DNA of 62,344 nt from an uncultured Cytophagales bacterium (GCA_913057175.1 CAJXNP010000027.1:1-62344); one strand, 5' to 3'; shown: positions 45,255 to 55,047, numbered from the stretch's first letter. Numbers and translations are program-made. The notes: a model not told the origin generated them from the sequence alone.

Positions 45255-46205
45255 ATGAAAAAGCAAGTATCAATTATTGGAGGAAGTGGGTTTATTGGCA
45301 GTTATATTACCCGACGATTTCTTGATGTTGGGTATGAAGTAAAAATTGCTGTTACAGATCAGTCCAAAAAAGACAAGTTCCAACATATTTTAGATATGGG
45401 GCCTGTAGAAGTAGTTGAATGTGATGTGAGGGAATATGATTCAGTGATAAGATTTTTAGAAGGAACACACAATCTGGTACATACAGGCACACCATTCTTT
45501 CTCGGTGCAGAAGTCGAGCAAGAAGAAATGATCATACCCACGGTAAATGGTACAAAAAATGTGATAAAAGCCTGCCAGTCAGCGCCAGATCTTCAAAAGT
45601 TGATTATTATTGCATCCATTGTGGCCATCAACGGGCATATTCCCATGATGTTTTACGATCCTGTAAAAGGGGAAGACCACGTTTTCACAGAAGGAGATTC
45701 GACCGTTTCCCTCAAGTCCCATGACCCCTATTGCCGGGCTAAGTATCAGGCAGACCAATTGGTAAGAAAATTTGTAAATGAAAACCCTCAATTGAGCTTT
45801 GAAATCGTAAGTCTCTATCCGGGTTTTGTCATAGGCCCACCATTATCGGACCGGCCAGATTGTACTTCCAGTCATTTATTGTATGCCTTTAAAAACAAAA
45901 TGATTGAAAACCCTTCCATCAAGCCGTTTTTTGATCAGGATACGGAATTTGCAATGGTTGCCGTGAAGGATGTGGCTGAAGCGACTTATAAATCGGTCGT
46001 CACACCCAATTTGCATAGGGAAAAATTTTTTATCAGCAACGAGACCTGGCGGGTTTCTGATATTCACAGGATGCTTAATGGAGAAAATCCAAGAGGCAAA
46101 AAGTGGGTAATGTACAGCAATAATAAAGCCATCAAGGAACTTGGTTTGCAATTTAGGCCAGCATTTGAGCCGCTAACTGAATATTTAGAAATGGCTACTG
46201 TATAA
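45255..46205 (+). CDS. NAD-dependent epimerase/dihydroflavonol-4-reductase-like SDR
   Basis: 316 residues. Cofactor motif IIGGSGFIGSY at 7-17, then VECDVREYDSV, a VHTGTPF segment and the catalytic tyrosine and lysine in DPYCRAKYQADQL. The LYPGFVIGPPLSD segment is that of dihydroflavonol-reductase-type extended SDRs, which reduce or isomerise aldehydes, ketones or sterol-like substrates. Substrate unknown. The truncated hydrolase gene lies 65 bases downstream. Confidence 0.85.
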   Translation: MKKQVSIIGGSGFIGSYITRRFLDVGYEVKIAVTDQSKKDKFQHILDMGPVEVVECDVREYDSVIRFLEGTHNLVHTGTPFFLGAEVEQEEMIIPTVNGTKNVIKACQSAPDLQKLIIIASIVAINGHIPMMFYDPVKGEDHVFTEGDSTVSLKSHDPYCRAKYQADQLVRKFVNENPQLSFEIVSLYPGFVIGPPLSDRPDCTSSHLLYAFKNKMIENPSIKPFFDQDTEFAMVAVKDVAEATYKSVVTPNLHREKFFISNETWRVSDIHRMLNGENPRGKKWVMYSNNKAIKELGLQFRPAFEPLTEYLEMATV

Positions 46206-46270
46206 AAGTTTAAAGCATTCAAATCATAATCAAATAAACAACTCATCTTATCGCACAAAAAATTAAGATA

Positions 46271-46564
46271 ATGGAAAATGTAAAAAAAACCTATGTAATC
46301 GTACATGGGGCCTGGTCGTTAGAGGCTACCAAGCAAAAAATGGAACAATCCGGTTGCAGCGTCATTATCTTTGACCTGCCTGGACATGGTGATGATAAAA
46401 CAGATATTTCTCAAGTAAACTTTGATTCCTATGTCGAGAAAGTAAAATCAGTGTTGCAAGACTTTAAAGGTAAGGTAATTTTGGTTGGGCACAGCCTAGC
46501 TGGATTTATTGTAAGTAAAATTGCTGCAGATAATACGCCTGAGAAAATTGAATGTAAATACTGA
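46271..46564 (+). pseudogene. C-terminally truncated alpha/beta hydrolase
   Basis: 97 codons encode the first part of an EstA-like alpha/beta hydrolase: TYVIVHGAWSLEATKQK, FDLPGHGDDKT and the nucleophile elbow VGHSLAGFIV. The family runs to about 230 residues, with the acid and histidine later. Here the frame ends CKY-stop just where the next strand (normally close to KLVYLAAF) should begin, and no continuation is visible in any frame before the convergent gene at 46595. It is therefore a 3'-deleted gene, without the catalytic acid and base. Confidence 0.72.
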
Positions 46565-46594
46565 ATTAAAATTTTGGCAATTATCAGAAATTGA

Positions 46595-47122
46595 TCAATC
46601 ATAATTCTTCTTAACAATTACACCTAAATTCCGGGCTAATTTCTTGGCTTTGTCATACATGGCTTCTTCACTTCTTTTCTCTCCAAAATATATCACTTCA
46701 CCATTGGACAGCCTTATATAACCTTGAAAAACGGTCATTCTGGCACTTAACCTGGCTACCAGGCCAAATTCAGATTCCCTTTCCAGCAAATTGATAAAAA
46801 TGTATTCAGCTTTAGGGAAGCTTTTTATCTCCCCTCTCTTCATTCCCATAATCCATAAGTATTCTTTATATGTATTGGCATGAGGGTCAATGAAAAGCCG
46901 GTAGTGAGTGGTAAGAAAGAGTATCCCTACAATAAACAATAAAATGGATAAAATGGTATTCATCAAAATAATAAGAAGGGAAAACAGAATGAACATCCCT
47001 CCCAGAATATGCATATAGAACGGAAAATAATGTTGGGTGGAGATGTCGATTTTAACCGATGCTTGCAAGGAATGAGAGGTTTTGGTTAACTGAAAGTTAC
47101 TTTTTCCATTAACCGAAAGCAA
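46595..47122 (-). CDS. Membrane protein with a PH-like soluble domain, unknown function
   Basis: 175 residues. Two adjacent transmembrane helices (about 36-74, with FYMHILGGMFILFSLLIILM and TILSILLFIVGILFLTTHYR) are followed by a soluble domain with beta strands and a final helix (EEAMYDKAKKLARNLGVIVK). The N-terminal segment and the TVFQGYIRLSNGEVIYFG stretch suggest a PH-like or bPH-type fold. No family name can be given with confidence. Confidence 0.6.
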   Translation of the reverse strand: MLSVNGKSNFQLTKTSHSLQASVKIDISTQHYFPFYMHILGGMFILFSLLIILMNTILSILLFIVGILFLTTHYRLFIDPHANTYKEYLWIMGMKRGEIKSFPKAEYIFINLLERESEFGLVARLSARMTVFQGYIRLSNGEVIYFGEKRSEEAMYDKAKKLARNLGVIVKKNYD

Positions 47123-47264
47123 GATATACTTCTCAATGAACCTAATTTTTATTTCTAATTGAAAAACGCCTTCTCTAAAATGTTTCTCTTGATGTTATTA
47201 TGAAGAAATATTCCTTCATAATATACTTTTTACTTTTTATTTTAGATAAATAACCATCAATAGG

Positions 47265-48092
47265 ATGATTTATAAAAAATTCCTTCCATCACCTGAATTA
47301 AAACCTTTTGTTCGCTGCTATTACATTCTCGAACACCAGGATAAACTCGATCATCCATTTGTTCTTAACAGTTCTGCAAACCCCTCCTTCGCTATTACTT
47401 TTAATTATGGTAACCGTTACCAGCTATACAATAAAAAAAGCCAGGGTGAATACCTGCCTAACTGTTTCCTATCGGGACTTTCCATGACAAATTATTCTCT
47501 AAAGTTTCAAGGCAAAGTAGGAACATGCGGTATCATTTTTCAAGGAACAGCTTTCCAAAAACTTATCCCTATACCTAATCCTGAAGATATCATCGATAAA
47601 CGAATCGATTTAAATTCAGTATTGGGTTCGGAGGGCGATGAGGTCCTTCTGAAAATTTGTTCAGCACAATCCAATCAGGAAAGAATTGATATACTTGAAG
47701 ATTTTTTAATGAGAAAGCTATCGGAGAAAAGTCCAACGGTCGAAGGAATTGACCTTGCGGTCAATATTATTTATGAAAAGAAAGGAATGCTTTCCATCGA
47801 TGAACTTTCGGATCAAATCAATTTAAGTCCAAGACAATTTCGAAGGAAATTTAAAGAAAGAGTGGGAATTAGCCCAAAGGCCTATGCTCGTGTCATTCGC
47901 TTTGGGCAGCTTAACCAGTGCCTGATGAAAAACACCTGTGAGTCATGGAAGGAATTTATCGACGACGGGGGATACTACGATCAATCCCATTTCATCAAGG
48001 ACTTTATACACTATACAGGAGAAAACCCTGCTGATTTCATTCGTGAGCACCTTCAGTTGAGGGAACAAATAATTGATTCTACCAAAAAATAA
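47265..48092 (+). CDS. AraC-family transcriptional regulator
   Basis: 275 residues. The N-terminal sensor domain opens FLPSPELKPFVRCYYILEHQ, as in the DUF6597-type N-domain, and the C-terminal AraC HTH (about 170-265) includes MLSIDELSDQINLSPRQFRR, ERVGISPKAYARVIRF and GYYDQSHFIKDF. The ester-cyclase-like gene and the NmrA-type SDR gene follow on the same strand and are candidate targets; this is inferred from position. Confidence 0.88.
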   Translation: MIYKKFLPSPELKPFVRCYYILEHQDKLDHPFVLNSSANPSFAITFNYGNRYQLYNKKSQGEYLPNCFLSGLSMTNYSLKFQGKVGTCGIIFQGTAFQKLIPIPNPEDIIDKRIDLNSVLGSEGDEVLLKICSAQSNQERIDILEDFLMRKLSEKSPTVEGIDLAVNIIYEKKGMLSIDELSDQINLSPRQFRRKFKERVGISPKAYARVIRFGQLNQCLMKNTCESWKEFIDDGGYYDQSHFIKDFIHYTGENPADFIREHLQLREQIIDSTKK

Positions 48093-48195
48093 AAATTCCT
48101 AATAGATGTCCGTTTTTTACAATACCCATCTTTTCAAACTTCTTAGTTTTAACTATGAAATTTAAATTAATTATGATAACCAAAACTTTTAAGTC

Positions 48196-48591
48196 ATGAT
48201 CGAAAAAAATAAACAACTCATCAGAGATTATTTTGATGAAGTTTTAAAAGGGGACAACCCTAAACCTAAATACCTGATCGACAAGTATATCTCGGATCAG
48301 GACTATGAATTAAAGAGTCATATTGAGGTCTTTGAAGTGGCCTTTCCTCTTTATTGTATGCATATATTGGATATGATCGCGGAAGGTAATAAAGTAACTG
48401 TTAGGTTTCAATTTGAAGGAATCCATGTTGAGGAGTTCATGGGGATTCCACCAAGTGGAAAAAAAGCAAGCTTTGAAGGAATTATAATTTACCAGATCGA
48501 AAGTAACAAAATTATCAATCACTGGATGAGTGTAGATAAAGCAGAATTGATCCGCCAAATTCAACCAGAGGAAGCAGAAGTGCTTTTATAA
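48196..48591 (+). CDS. SnoaL-like/ester cyclase family protein
   Basis: 131 residues with NTF2-like fold: KQLIRDYFDEVLKGDNPKPK start, AEGNKVTVRFQFEGIHVEEF and FMGIPPSGKKASFEGI core, and IIYQIESNKIINHWMSVDK end. The VTVRFQFEGIH..FMGIPPSGK pattern is that of SnoaL-like 'ester cyclase' proteins. Catalysis is not proven for such homologues. It follows the AraC gene by 103 bases. Confidence 0.82.
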   Translation: MIEKNKQLIRDYFDEVLKGDNPKPKYLIDKYISDQDYELKSHIEVFEVAFPLYCMHILDMIAEGNKVTVRFQFEGIHVEEFMGIPPSGKKASFEGIIIYQIESNKIINHWMSVDKAELIRQIQPEEAEVLL

Positions 48592-48781
48592 TTCTGTTTA
48601 TCATAGTTAAGTTAAAATTGGATTAAGCAGTGGTTCCTGATGAAGAGCCACTGCTATCCAAAGAACATTTCTCAAAGGAATTATATAGGTAGAAATATCA
48701 AAAAAAGTTTGTTCCCAATTCGGAATAACGGTTTTGCTATGCAAAAAAACAGACAATAGTCAAACAATAAAATATAAAATT

Positions 48782-49672
48782 ATGAATCTAGTAGTTGGTG
48801 CAACAGGATTATTAGGTGATGAAATTTGCCATCAATTAACCCAGCAGGGAAAAATTGTACGAGCTTTGGTACGGGAGACATCCGACCCCGTAAAAGTCAA
48901 TAAATTGAAAGAATACGGTTGCGAGCTTGTTTATGGAGATATGAAAAACCCGTCCTCGCTTGACAAAGCCTTTTATGGTGCTAGCACAGTTATTTCTACT
49001 GCTTCCTGTACATTTTCACGACAGGAAGACGACTCTATACAAACGGTAGACCTGGAAGGACAATTGAATGTGGTGCATACAGCAGCGAATGCCGGAGTGA
49101 AACATTTCATCTTCATTTCATTTGTAAAAGACCCCTCCTTTCCATTTCCACTTTCGGATGCTAAGTTAAAAGTGGAAGAACATATAAAGAAAAGTGGGGT
49201 GAATTACACTATTCTGGAAGCTAATTTCTTTATGGAGGTCTGGCTGAGCGAAGCACTAGGTTTTGATGCCGCAAATGGCAAGGCGCGGATTTACGGGGAT
49301 GGAACTTCAAAAATCAGTTGGGTTTCTTATCTAGATGTCACAAAGTTTGCCGTAGCGATGGCAGGTAACGAAGCTGCCAAAAATCGAGTGTTCAAAATCG
49401 GCGGATCGGAAGCTCTTAGTCCGTTGGAAGTTATTAAAATATTTGAGGAGATGACAGGCAATCCTTTTAGCGTAGAACTCGTCCCCGTGCAGAGCCTTCA
49501 ATCTCAAAAGAAAAATGCGCCGGATCCCTTACAGGAATCCTTTGTAGCCTTGATGTTAGGCTATGCCCTTGGTAATCAAATGGACATGGAACCTGTGTTA
49601 AAGGAATTTCCAATCGATATGAAAACCATGAGGGATTATGCCACGGACTTTGTCAAGCTTGCAAAAGAGTAA
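48782..49672 (+). CDS. NmrA-like NAD(P)-binding SDR protein
   Basis: 296 residues. Cofactor motif VVGATGLLGDEI at the very start, then GDMKNPSSLDKAFYGASTVI and FIFISFVKD, matching atypical SDRs of the NmrA/HSCARG type, which sense redox state or reduce quinones rather than carry the full YxxxK site; here YTILEANFFMEVW replaces the motif region. The frame is open from 48734 but the ATG at 48782 starts at the Rossmann strand. Probably cotranscribed with the upstream SnoaL-like gene. Confidence 0.83.
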   Translation: MNLVVGATGLLGDEICHQLTQQGKIVRALVRETSDPVKVNKLKEYGCELVYGDMKNPSSLDKAFYGASTVISTASCTFSRQEDDSIQTVDLEGQLNVVHTAANAGVKHFIFISFVKDPSFPFPLSDAKLKVEEHIKKSGVNYTILEANFFMEVWLSEALGFDAANGKARIYGDGTSKISWVSYLDVTKFAVAMAGNEAAKNRVFKIGGSEALSPLEVIKIFEEMTGNPFSVELVPVQSLQSQKKNAPDPLQESFVALMLGYALGNQMDMEPVLKEFPIDMKTMRDYATDFVKLAKE

Positions 49673-49703
49673 AATATACAAGAAAATTTTCTTTTTGGTA
49701 AGA

Positions 49704-50105
49704 ATGAAAAACATGATCAATTATCTGTTTATTTTAACGTTGATGACATTTTTGTCATGTTCTAAAAACGAGGAGCCGTGTCCAAAAGAAGCAAACAACC
49801 CTCCCAATGACTTTGAATTGCGGGAAATAACTGATGGCGCGACTAATGTCTACTTAATTCCCTATTTTAACTGGGACGATACCACAGACCCGGATGGAGA
49901 TGATGTGACCTATGATATGCTAATCGATGAATGTAATCCACCTTCATCCATAGTTGCTAAAAACATACCAGTAACAGATTTCGCAATCAAGGATCAATTA
50001 AAATACAATACCAAATACTTCTGGATGGTAATAGCCAGGGATAGTCAGGGAAATTCTACCAATAGTGATATTTTTTCATTCACTACTCGGACAAATAACC
50101 ATTAA
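49704..50105 (+). CDS. Lipoprotein with a fibronectin III-like domain
   Basis: 133 residues. Lipobox TFLSC with the cysteine about residue 19, an acidic linker, then one FN3-type domain with PYFNWDDTTDPDGDDVTYDM at its start and LKYNTKYFWMVIARDSQGN near its end. These small domains are common on Bacteroidota surface proteins. The frame is open from 49638 within the SDR gene, but the ATG at 49704 begins at the signal peptide. Confidence 0.75.
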   Translation: MKNMINYLFILTLMTFLSCSKNEEPCPKEANNPPNDFELREITDGATNVYLIPYFNWDDTTDPDGDDVTYDMLIDECNPPSSIVAKNIPVTDFAIKDQLKYNTKYFWMVIARDSQGNSTNSDIFSFTTRTNNH

Positions 50106-50116
50106 ATATTAATCCG

Positions 50117-50284
50117 ATGAAAAACTTAGAGCGAGTAGTACTTGTAATTTTTCATTTGGGAATATTTTGGAAAAGCACAACAAATCACACAAAAGAATTG
50201 AAGTACCTGCAGCAGGTGACTTTACCAAAAAAGATTAATACTTCATTAAAAAGCAGTAATATAAAACAATATGTATCAGAATAA
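50117..50284 (+). CDS. Possible 55-residue protein overlapping the MBL gene start
   Basis: A frame beginning MKNLERVVLVIFHLGIFWKS with a short hydrophobic stretch, then a basic tail, and a 14-base overlap with the start of the metallo-hydrolase gene. It has no recognisable domain. The overlap is compatible with translational coupling but the frame may be fortuitous. Confidence 0.25.
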   Translation: MKNLERVVLVIFHLGIFWKSTTNHTKELKYLQQVTLPKKINTSLKSSNIKQYVSE

Positions 50285-51143
50285 ATATAGATTCATATTG
50301 GGGAATTTCAGATGCACAATCTTTCGGGACCTGATGTGGAAATATAAAGCCCAAGATTATTTCATTAATGCCAACCAGCAGGAACTGCAGGAAGAAATGG
50401 ATAAGTTTCAATTAAACCCCGATCATATTTCTTCGCCATTCATTGCCATTTTACTTCAGAATGGGGATAAAAACATTTTGATCGATACAGGAGCAGGTTA
50501 TTCGGATGAACCGCTCGTTTTTCGTGGGAATTCATTTGAGTTAAAAGGAAAGCTGGTTCACCTGTTGCAGGAAGAGGGGATTGAAAAAGAAGACATTACA
50601 GATGTGATCATTACCCATTTCCATCTTGATCACATCGGAGGAATCTATTCAGATAAAGCAAAGCTGAACTTCCCCAATGCAAAATTCCACCTGCCCAAAG
50701 ACGAGTGGAACTTTTGGCACTCCTCCAAGTCTGATAGCCAAATTCCCTTATTCAAATGGTTTGTTGAAAATAAGGTCACACCTTTGAAAGAAGAGTATTT
50801 AAATTTGATCGAAGGAGAACTGACAGATATTCTACCCGGAATTAAGGCAGTGACCGCACCAGGCCACACACCAGGTCAAATTGCATTGATTATCGGAAAT
50901 GCTGACGAACCGTTGCTATATATTTCCGATGCATTCCTTCATCCCATTCATATCGAAAGGATCAACTGGCGGACCAATTACGATTTTGACCATGAGAAAG
51001 CTACGAAGACAAGGGAAAAATTGTTGGATCTGGCAAATAGTGAAAATATGCTTGTCAATGGGTTTCATTTTAATTTTCCTGGTCTGGGACATGTTTCCAG
51101 AAAAGGGCCGGCCTGGCGATGGGAGTACATCAAAAAATCATAA
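50271..51143 (+). CDS. MBL-fold metallo-hydrolase
   Basis: 290 residues. The di-metal motif ITHFHLDHIGG is near residues 114-124, with a later histidine in TAPGHTPGQI and an Asp in YISDAFLHP. Further ligand-type His lies in VNGFHFNFPGLGHV near the end. The opening NILIDTGAGYSDEP is typical of lactonase or cyclase-like metallo-beta-lactamase superfamily proteins. Substrate unknown; the length and SDAFLHP stretch resemble the N-acyl homoserine lactonase-like group but this is weak. Confidence 0.85.
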   Translation: MYQNKYRFILGNFRCTIFRDLMWKYKAQDYFINANQQELQEEMDKFQLNPDHISSPFIAILLQNGDKNILIDTGAGYSDEPLVFRGNSFELKGKLVHLLQEEGIEKEDITDVIITHFHLDHIGGIYSDKAKLNFPNAKFHLPKDEWNFWHSSKSDSQIPLFKWFVENKVTPLKEEYLNLIEGELTDILPGIKAVTAPGHTPGQIALIIGNADEPLLYISDAFLHPIHIERINWRTNYDFDHEKATKTREKLLDLANSENMLVNGFHFNFPGLGHVSRKGPAWRWEYIKKS

Positions 51144-51285
51144 TCATTTTTTGATTTCATTGGCTGAAGGAAAAAGGAAAGAAATGGATTTATCATAATC
51201 TTTTTAATTAATCCACCCATCACATTTAACTTATATTAAGTAACCAAACCCTCGAATAATTCAGTCACTCATTTTAATTTTAGGA

Positions 51286-52464
51286 ATGAGGTTTTTTATT
51301 GCTCTTTTCCTGGCGTTCATCCATTCCATATCCCTTTTCGCACAACTCAATGATCCAAACCTGGAAAAGTGGCTCATAAAGAAGATGCGAAAAGCCGAAA
51401 TCGTCGGAATGCAAGTCGCCTATATTGATAGGAATTTGAACACCTATACCGAAAGTTTTGGCCTGAAAAATTACCAATCAAAAGTACCCGTCAATGACAG
51501 CACACTTTTCCTGATTGCATCCTGCTCCAAACCTGTGACAGCTCTTGCCATATTGAAGCTTTATAGTGAAGGAAAGATTGATCTGGATGCGAATATTAAC
51601 ACCTACCTTCCCTTTGGAATATCAAATCCCCATTTCCCGGCGGATTCCATTTCCGTAAGGATGTTATTGTCACATACTTCCTCCTTAAAAGACAACTGGA
51701 ATATCATGGATCCACTTTATACCCTGGAAAAAGGTGGGGACTCTCCTATTCCTTTATCTAAGTTTGTCAGGGATTACTTTCTTCCAAAAGGAAAATTTTA
51801 TCATTCCGATCAAAACTTTTTTAATAAAAACCCTGGTACATATTGGGAATACTGCAACATGGGCTACACACTATTGGGCTATGTCATCGAACAGGTAAGT
51901 AAAATGGACTTTTCAACTTATATGCAAAAAGAGATCTTCATCCCTTTGGGAATGAAACATTCATATTGGTTTCTCAAGGAAATCCCCCATGATAACATCG
52001 CCCATCCTCATGAACTACCAGATAAGAAATCAGAATTAAAAGAACCCCGGGTTTTAAAACATTATGGATATCCTGACTTCCCCGATGGTCAACTGAGAAC
52101 TACAGTCAGTGATTACTCAAGATTGATTAAATTGATTCTAAATGATGGGAATATTGATGGGAAATCATTTCTAAAAAAAGAAACCATCGCGCTGTTCTAT
52201 ACCATTCAATTTCCGGATGTACATAAATACCAGGCAGTCGCTTTTAATTTCGACGAATTTGATCATTGGCTCTACTATTTATTCATCAAAAGATATCCAT
52301 CACATACGGGTGGAGATCCAGGCGTGGCAACCTTAACATCTTATGATCCAAATAAAAAAATTGCTGCTATCATTTTCTTAAATTCTCCGCCAACTTCCTT
52401 TAAAGGTGGAAAAATCTTTTATTTGGATATTCCAAAGAAACTATTGAAACAAGAAAAAAAATGA
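51286..52464 (+). CDS. Serine hydrolase of the beta-lactamase/AmpC family
   Basis: 392 residues with a signal peptide ending SLFAQ. The nucleophile Ser79 is in S-C-S-K (79-82), Tyr189-Cys-Asn191 is the YxN motif, and HTGGDPG near residue 343 takes the place of the KTG motif. This combination marks the class C-like serine hydrolases (esterase, D-aminopeptidase or penicillin-binding type). A terminal ATGA overlap couples it to the GH43-like gene. The physiological substrate is unknown. Confidence 0.87.
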   Translation: MRFFIALFLAFIHSISLFAQLNDPNLEKWLIKKMRKAEIVGMQVAYIDRNLNTYTESFGLKNYQSKVPVNDSTLFLIASCSKPVTALAILKLYSEGKIDLDANINTYLPFGISNPHFPADSISVRMLLSHTSSLKDNWNIMDPLYTLEKGGDSPIPLSKFVRDYFLPKGKFYHSDQNFFNKNPGTYWEYCNMGYTLLGYVIEQVSKMDFSTYMQKEIFIPLGMKHSYWFLKEIPHDNIAHPHELPDKKSELKEPRVLKHYGYPDFPDGQLRTTVSDYSRLIKLILNDGNIDGKSFLKKETIALFYTIQFPDVHKYQAVAFNFDEFDHWLYYLFIKRYPSHTGGDPGVATLTSYDPNKKIAAIIFLNSPPTSFKGGKIFYLDIPKKLLKQEKK

Positions 52465-53399
52465 AACGAATTTACAACAACCTAAATCTTTTATTTTACT
52501 TCCTTCCATTGGTATTAGGTTGTAGCAATGAGCATTCAAATGTCTATCTGTTCTCCTACTTCCAAAACAACGGAGAAGACGGGCTGCATCTTGCCTACAG
52601 CGAGGATGGCCTAAAATGGGCGGCTTTGAGCGATAATGAATCTTTCCTTACACCCACGGCAGGAGTAGACAAGCTGATGCGCGACCCCTGTATCATACAG
52701 GGTCCTGACGGCAAATTCCACATGGTCTGGACGGTCAGCTGGAATGAAAAAGGGATCGGTTATGCTAATTCTGATGATTTGATCAACTGGTCCGAGCAAC
52801 AATACATACCTGTTATGGAGCATGAACCGCTCGCCCGAAACTGCTGGGCTCCGGAATTATTTTACGATGAAGATTCTGAACAATATTTGATTTACTGGGC
52901 AACCACCATTCCGGGCAGATTTCCAGAGACGGATTCTACCGGCGACAATGGATACAACCACCGAATGTACTACACTTCAACAAGGGATTTTGTAGAATTC
53001 AGCGAAACCAAATTGCTTTATGATAAAGGGTTTAACGTCATTGATGCCACCATTCAGAAAGTGGATGATACTTACTACATGTTTTTGAAAAATGAGATCC
53101 GCTATCCTGAACCTGAAAAAAATATCCGAATTGCAACGAGTACAAATCTTTTAGGACCCTATTCGGAAGCATCAGAACCGATGACGGACAATTGGGTGGA
53201 AGGGCCGACAGCTGTTGAAACAGATATGGGTTGGATTGTTTATTTTGACCGGTACCGTGATCATGAAATGGGAGCTGTTCTTTCCAAAGATCTGAAAGAC
53301 TGGGCCGATATTTCCGATCAAATTGATTTTCCTGAAGGAACGCGTCATGGAACGGTTTTCAAGGTAAATAGAAATATCCTGGAAGGCCTACTGAAATAA
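52461..53399 (+). CDS. Glycoside hydrolase family 43-like lipoprotein
   Basis: 312 residues. Lipobox ending at Cys21 (LPLVLGC). Five-bladed propeller signatures: MRDPCIIQGPDGKFHMVWT with the catalytic base Asp, CWAPELFYDEDSEQYLIYW, FNVIDATIQKVDDTYYMF with the second acid, and NWVEGPTAV with the catalytic Glu. This is the GH43 pattern, acting on arabinan, xylan or similar side chains. The sequence is shorter than many GH43 enzymes and lacks an extra carbohydrate-binding module. Start overlaps the serine hydrolase stop by 4 bases. Confidence 0.85.
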   Translation: MKRIYNNLNLLFYFLPLVLGCSNEHSNVYLFSYFQNNGEDGLHLAYSEDGLKWAALSDNESFLTPTAGVDKLMRDPCIIQGPDGKFHMVWTVSWNEKGIGYANSDDLINWSEQQYIPVMEHEPLARNCWAPELFYDEDSEQYLIYWATTIPGRFPETDSTGDNGYNHRMYYTSTRDFVEFSETKLLYDKGFNVIDATIQKVDDTYYMFLKNEIRYPEPEKNIRIATSTNLLGPYSEASEPMTDNWVEGPTAVETDMGWIVYFDRYRDHEMGAVLSKDLKDWADISDQIDFPEGTRHGTVFKVNRNILEGLLK

Positions 53400-53507
53400 T
53401 ATCTTTAGAAACTACAAAATGCAAAAAACAAATTTCAAATAAGCACCAATAACTAAATCACGGTGCTTCAAATTCTATAATCTTGGGATGGATATTGTTA
53501 TTTCCTT

Positions 53508-54479
53508 TCAATTGAACTTTTTCAAATACTCCGCAGGTGTCAACCCCGCGTATTTCTTAAACACATCCCGGAACGCCTTGGAATCCGAATAGCCCACTTC
53601 AAACATCACCTCATTGACCGTTTTTCTGCCTCTCTCCAGTTCCCTTTTGGAAGCCTCTACCCTCACCCGTTGCAGGTACTCGACAACTGAATTATCCGTT
53701 GCCTTTTTAAATTTTCTCTCAAAGGTCCTTCTTCCAACAGCCAGCTGATCAGCAAGCTCGTCTACCGTGATTTTCTCACTGAAATGCTTTTCCAGATATT
53801 CTTGTGCTGTTAGAACCACTTTATCTCCATGAGATTTTTGCCCGGTAAATATGATAAAAGGTGACTGGCTCCCTCTTTCAATATCGATCATAAAGGCTTT
53901 AGATGCCAGAATGGCCATCTCCTTATTGGTATATTTTTCAATGAGATACAGCAATAAATTTGTAAAAGCGAAAGCTCCTCCACTTGTATAAATACCATCA
54001 CAATCAGTGATGATTTTATCGTCGTTAAGGATCGCTTTTGGGTATTTATTGCGGAATTCCTGTGCATGCGCCCAATGAGTTGAACACTGTTTTCCATTTA
54101 GCAATCCGGCTTCCGCCAATAAAAACGCTCCTACGCAAAGCGAAGCAATTTCAACTCCTCTTTTGTACTGTTTAATCAGCCAGGCAATTAATTCCTTGTT
54201 TTCTCTGATAACAACATCAAGGTTTCCATGCACCGCGGGGATGATAATCAAATCGGCTTTTTCAACCTGATCTATTGTTCTTTCTGGTATAACTACACAG
54301 TTTCCATCAGACTGCACAACAGGCTTTTCTGCCCCAACCTGTTGTACTTGAAATCGAGGCTGTCCGGTTTGCTGTTCAACGACCTGATTAACCCAGCTAA
54401 AAACAAGGTGAGTTCCCTGGATATTTACCATGCTATACTGTCCTTTAGGAATAACAATTACCACATTTATCATATGCAA
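53508..54479 (-). CDS. GlxA-family AraC-type regulator (DJ-1/PfpI plus HTH)
   Basis: 323 residues. The N-terminal DJ-1/PfpI-like domain (to about 190) has the LCVGAFLLAEAGLLNGK elbow with a cysteine, and STHW with its histidine. The C-terminal AraC HTH includes KITVDELADQLAVGRRTFER and YSDSKAFRDVFKKYAGLTPA. The regulator gene diverges from the VOC-domain gene at 54595, with 115 bases between, and may control it. Confidence 0.88.
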   Translation of the reverse strand: MHMINVVIVIPKGQYSMVNIQGTHLVFSWVNQVVEQQTGQPRFQVQQVGAEKPVVQSDGNCVVIPERTIDQVEKADLIIIPAVHGNLDVVIRENKELIAWLIKQYKRGVEIASLCVGAFLLAEAGLLNGKQCSTHWAHAQEFRNKYPKAILNDDKIITDCDGIYTSGGAFAFTNLLLYLIEKYTNKEMAILASKAFMIDIERGSQSPFIIFTGQKSHGDKVVLTAQEYLEKHFSEKITVDELADQLAVGRRTFERKFKKATDNSVVEYLQRVRVEASKRELERGRKTVNEVMFEVGYSDSKAFRDVFKKYAGLTPAEYLKKFN

Positions 54480-54594
54480 ATTTTTTAGTGAAATTACGAT
54501 TCTGATTTGTCGCGATCAACCCTTCATTATGTCGTATTTACTATAGCCAATGGATATGTATATCTCGTAAATTTGAGTAAAAACACTTGAAACT

Positions 54595-55044
54595 ATGGTA
54601 ACTGTACAAAAAATAACTCCATTCCTCTGGTTTGAATCACAAGGAAAAGAAGCTGCAAATTATTATGTGAGTATGTTCCCTGGTTCGAAGATTCTTCAAG
54701 AAAATGATTTTGTCGTTTCCTTTGAGATCTGCGGACAACAATTTTCAACACTAATCGGAAAACCGGATAACATTCCGTTCAATGATTCCATCTCCTTTTA
54801 TGTTGATTGCAAAGATCAGGAAGAGGTGGATTATTATTGGAATAAGTTCCTGGATGATGGAGGGCAAGAATCAATGTGTGGCTGGCTAAAAGATAAATAT
54901 GGAGTTTCCTGGCAAATCATTCCGGAAAAATTGATACAGATGATCAATCATCCTGAAAAAGAAAAGGCAAAAAAAGCAATGGAAGCGATGATGGGAATGA
55001 AAAAAATAGTAGTAAGAGAACTGGAAGAAGCATTAAACTCTTAA
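54595..55044 (+). CDS. VOC/PhnB-type (3-demethylubiquinone methyltransferase-like) protein
   Basis: 149 residues. Opening KITPFLWFESQGKEAANYYV, the GQQFSTLIGKPDNIPFNDSI core and SFYVDCKDQEEVDYYWNKF, and MCGWLKDKYGVSWQIIPEKL mark the PhnB-like VOC group with conserved GGQES/CGWLKD region. Start of a run of four small genes on the same strand. Substrate unknown. Confidence 0.87.
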   Translation: MVTVQKITPFLWFESQGKEAANYYVSMFPGSKILQENDFVVSFEICGQQFSTLIGKPDNIPFNDSISFYVDCKDQEEVDYYWNKFLDDGGQESMCGWLKDKYGVSWQIIPEKLIQMINHPEKEKAKKAMEAMMGMKKIVVRELEEALNS

Positions 55045-55047
55045 AAC

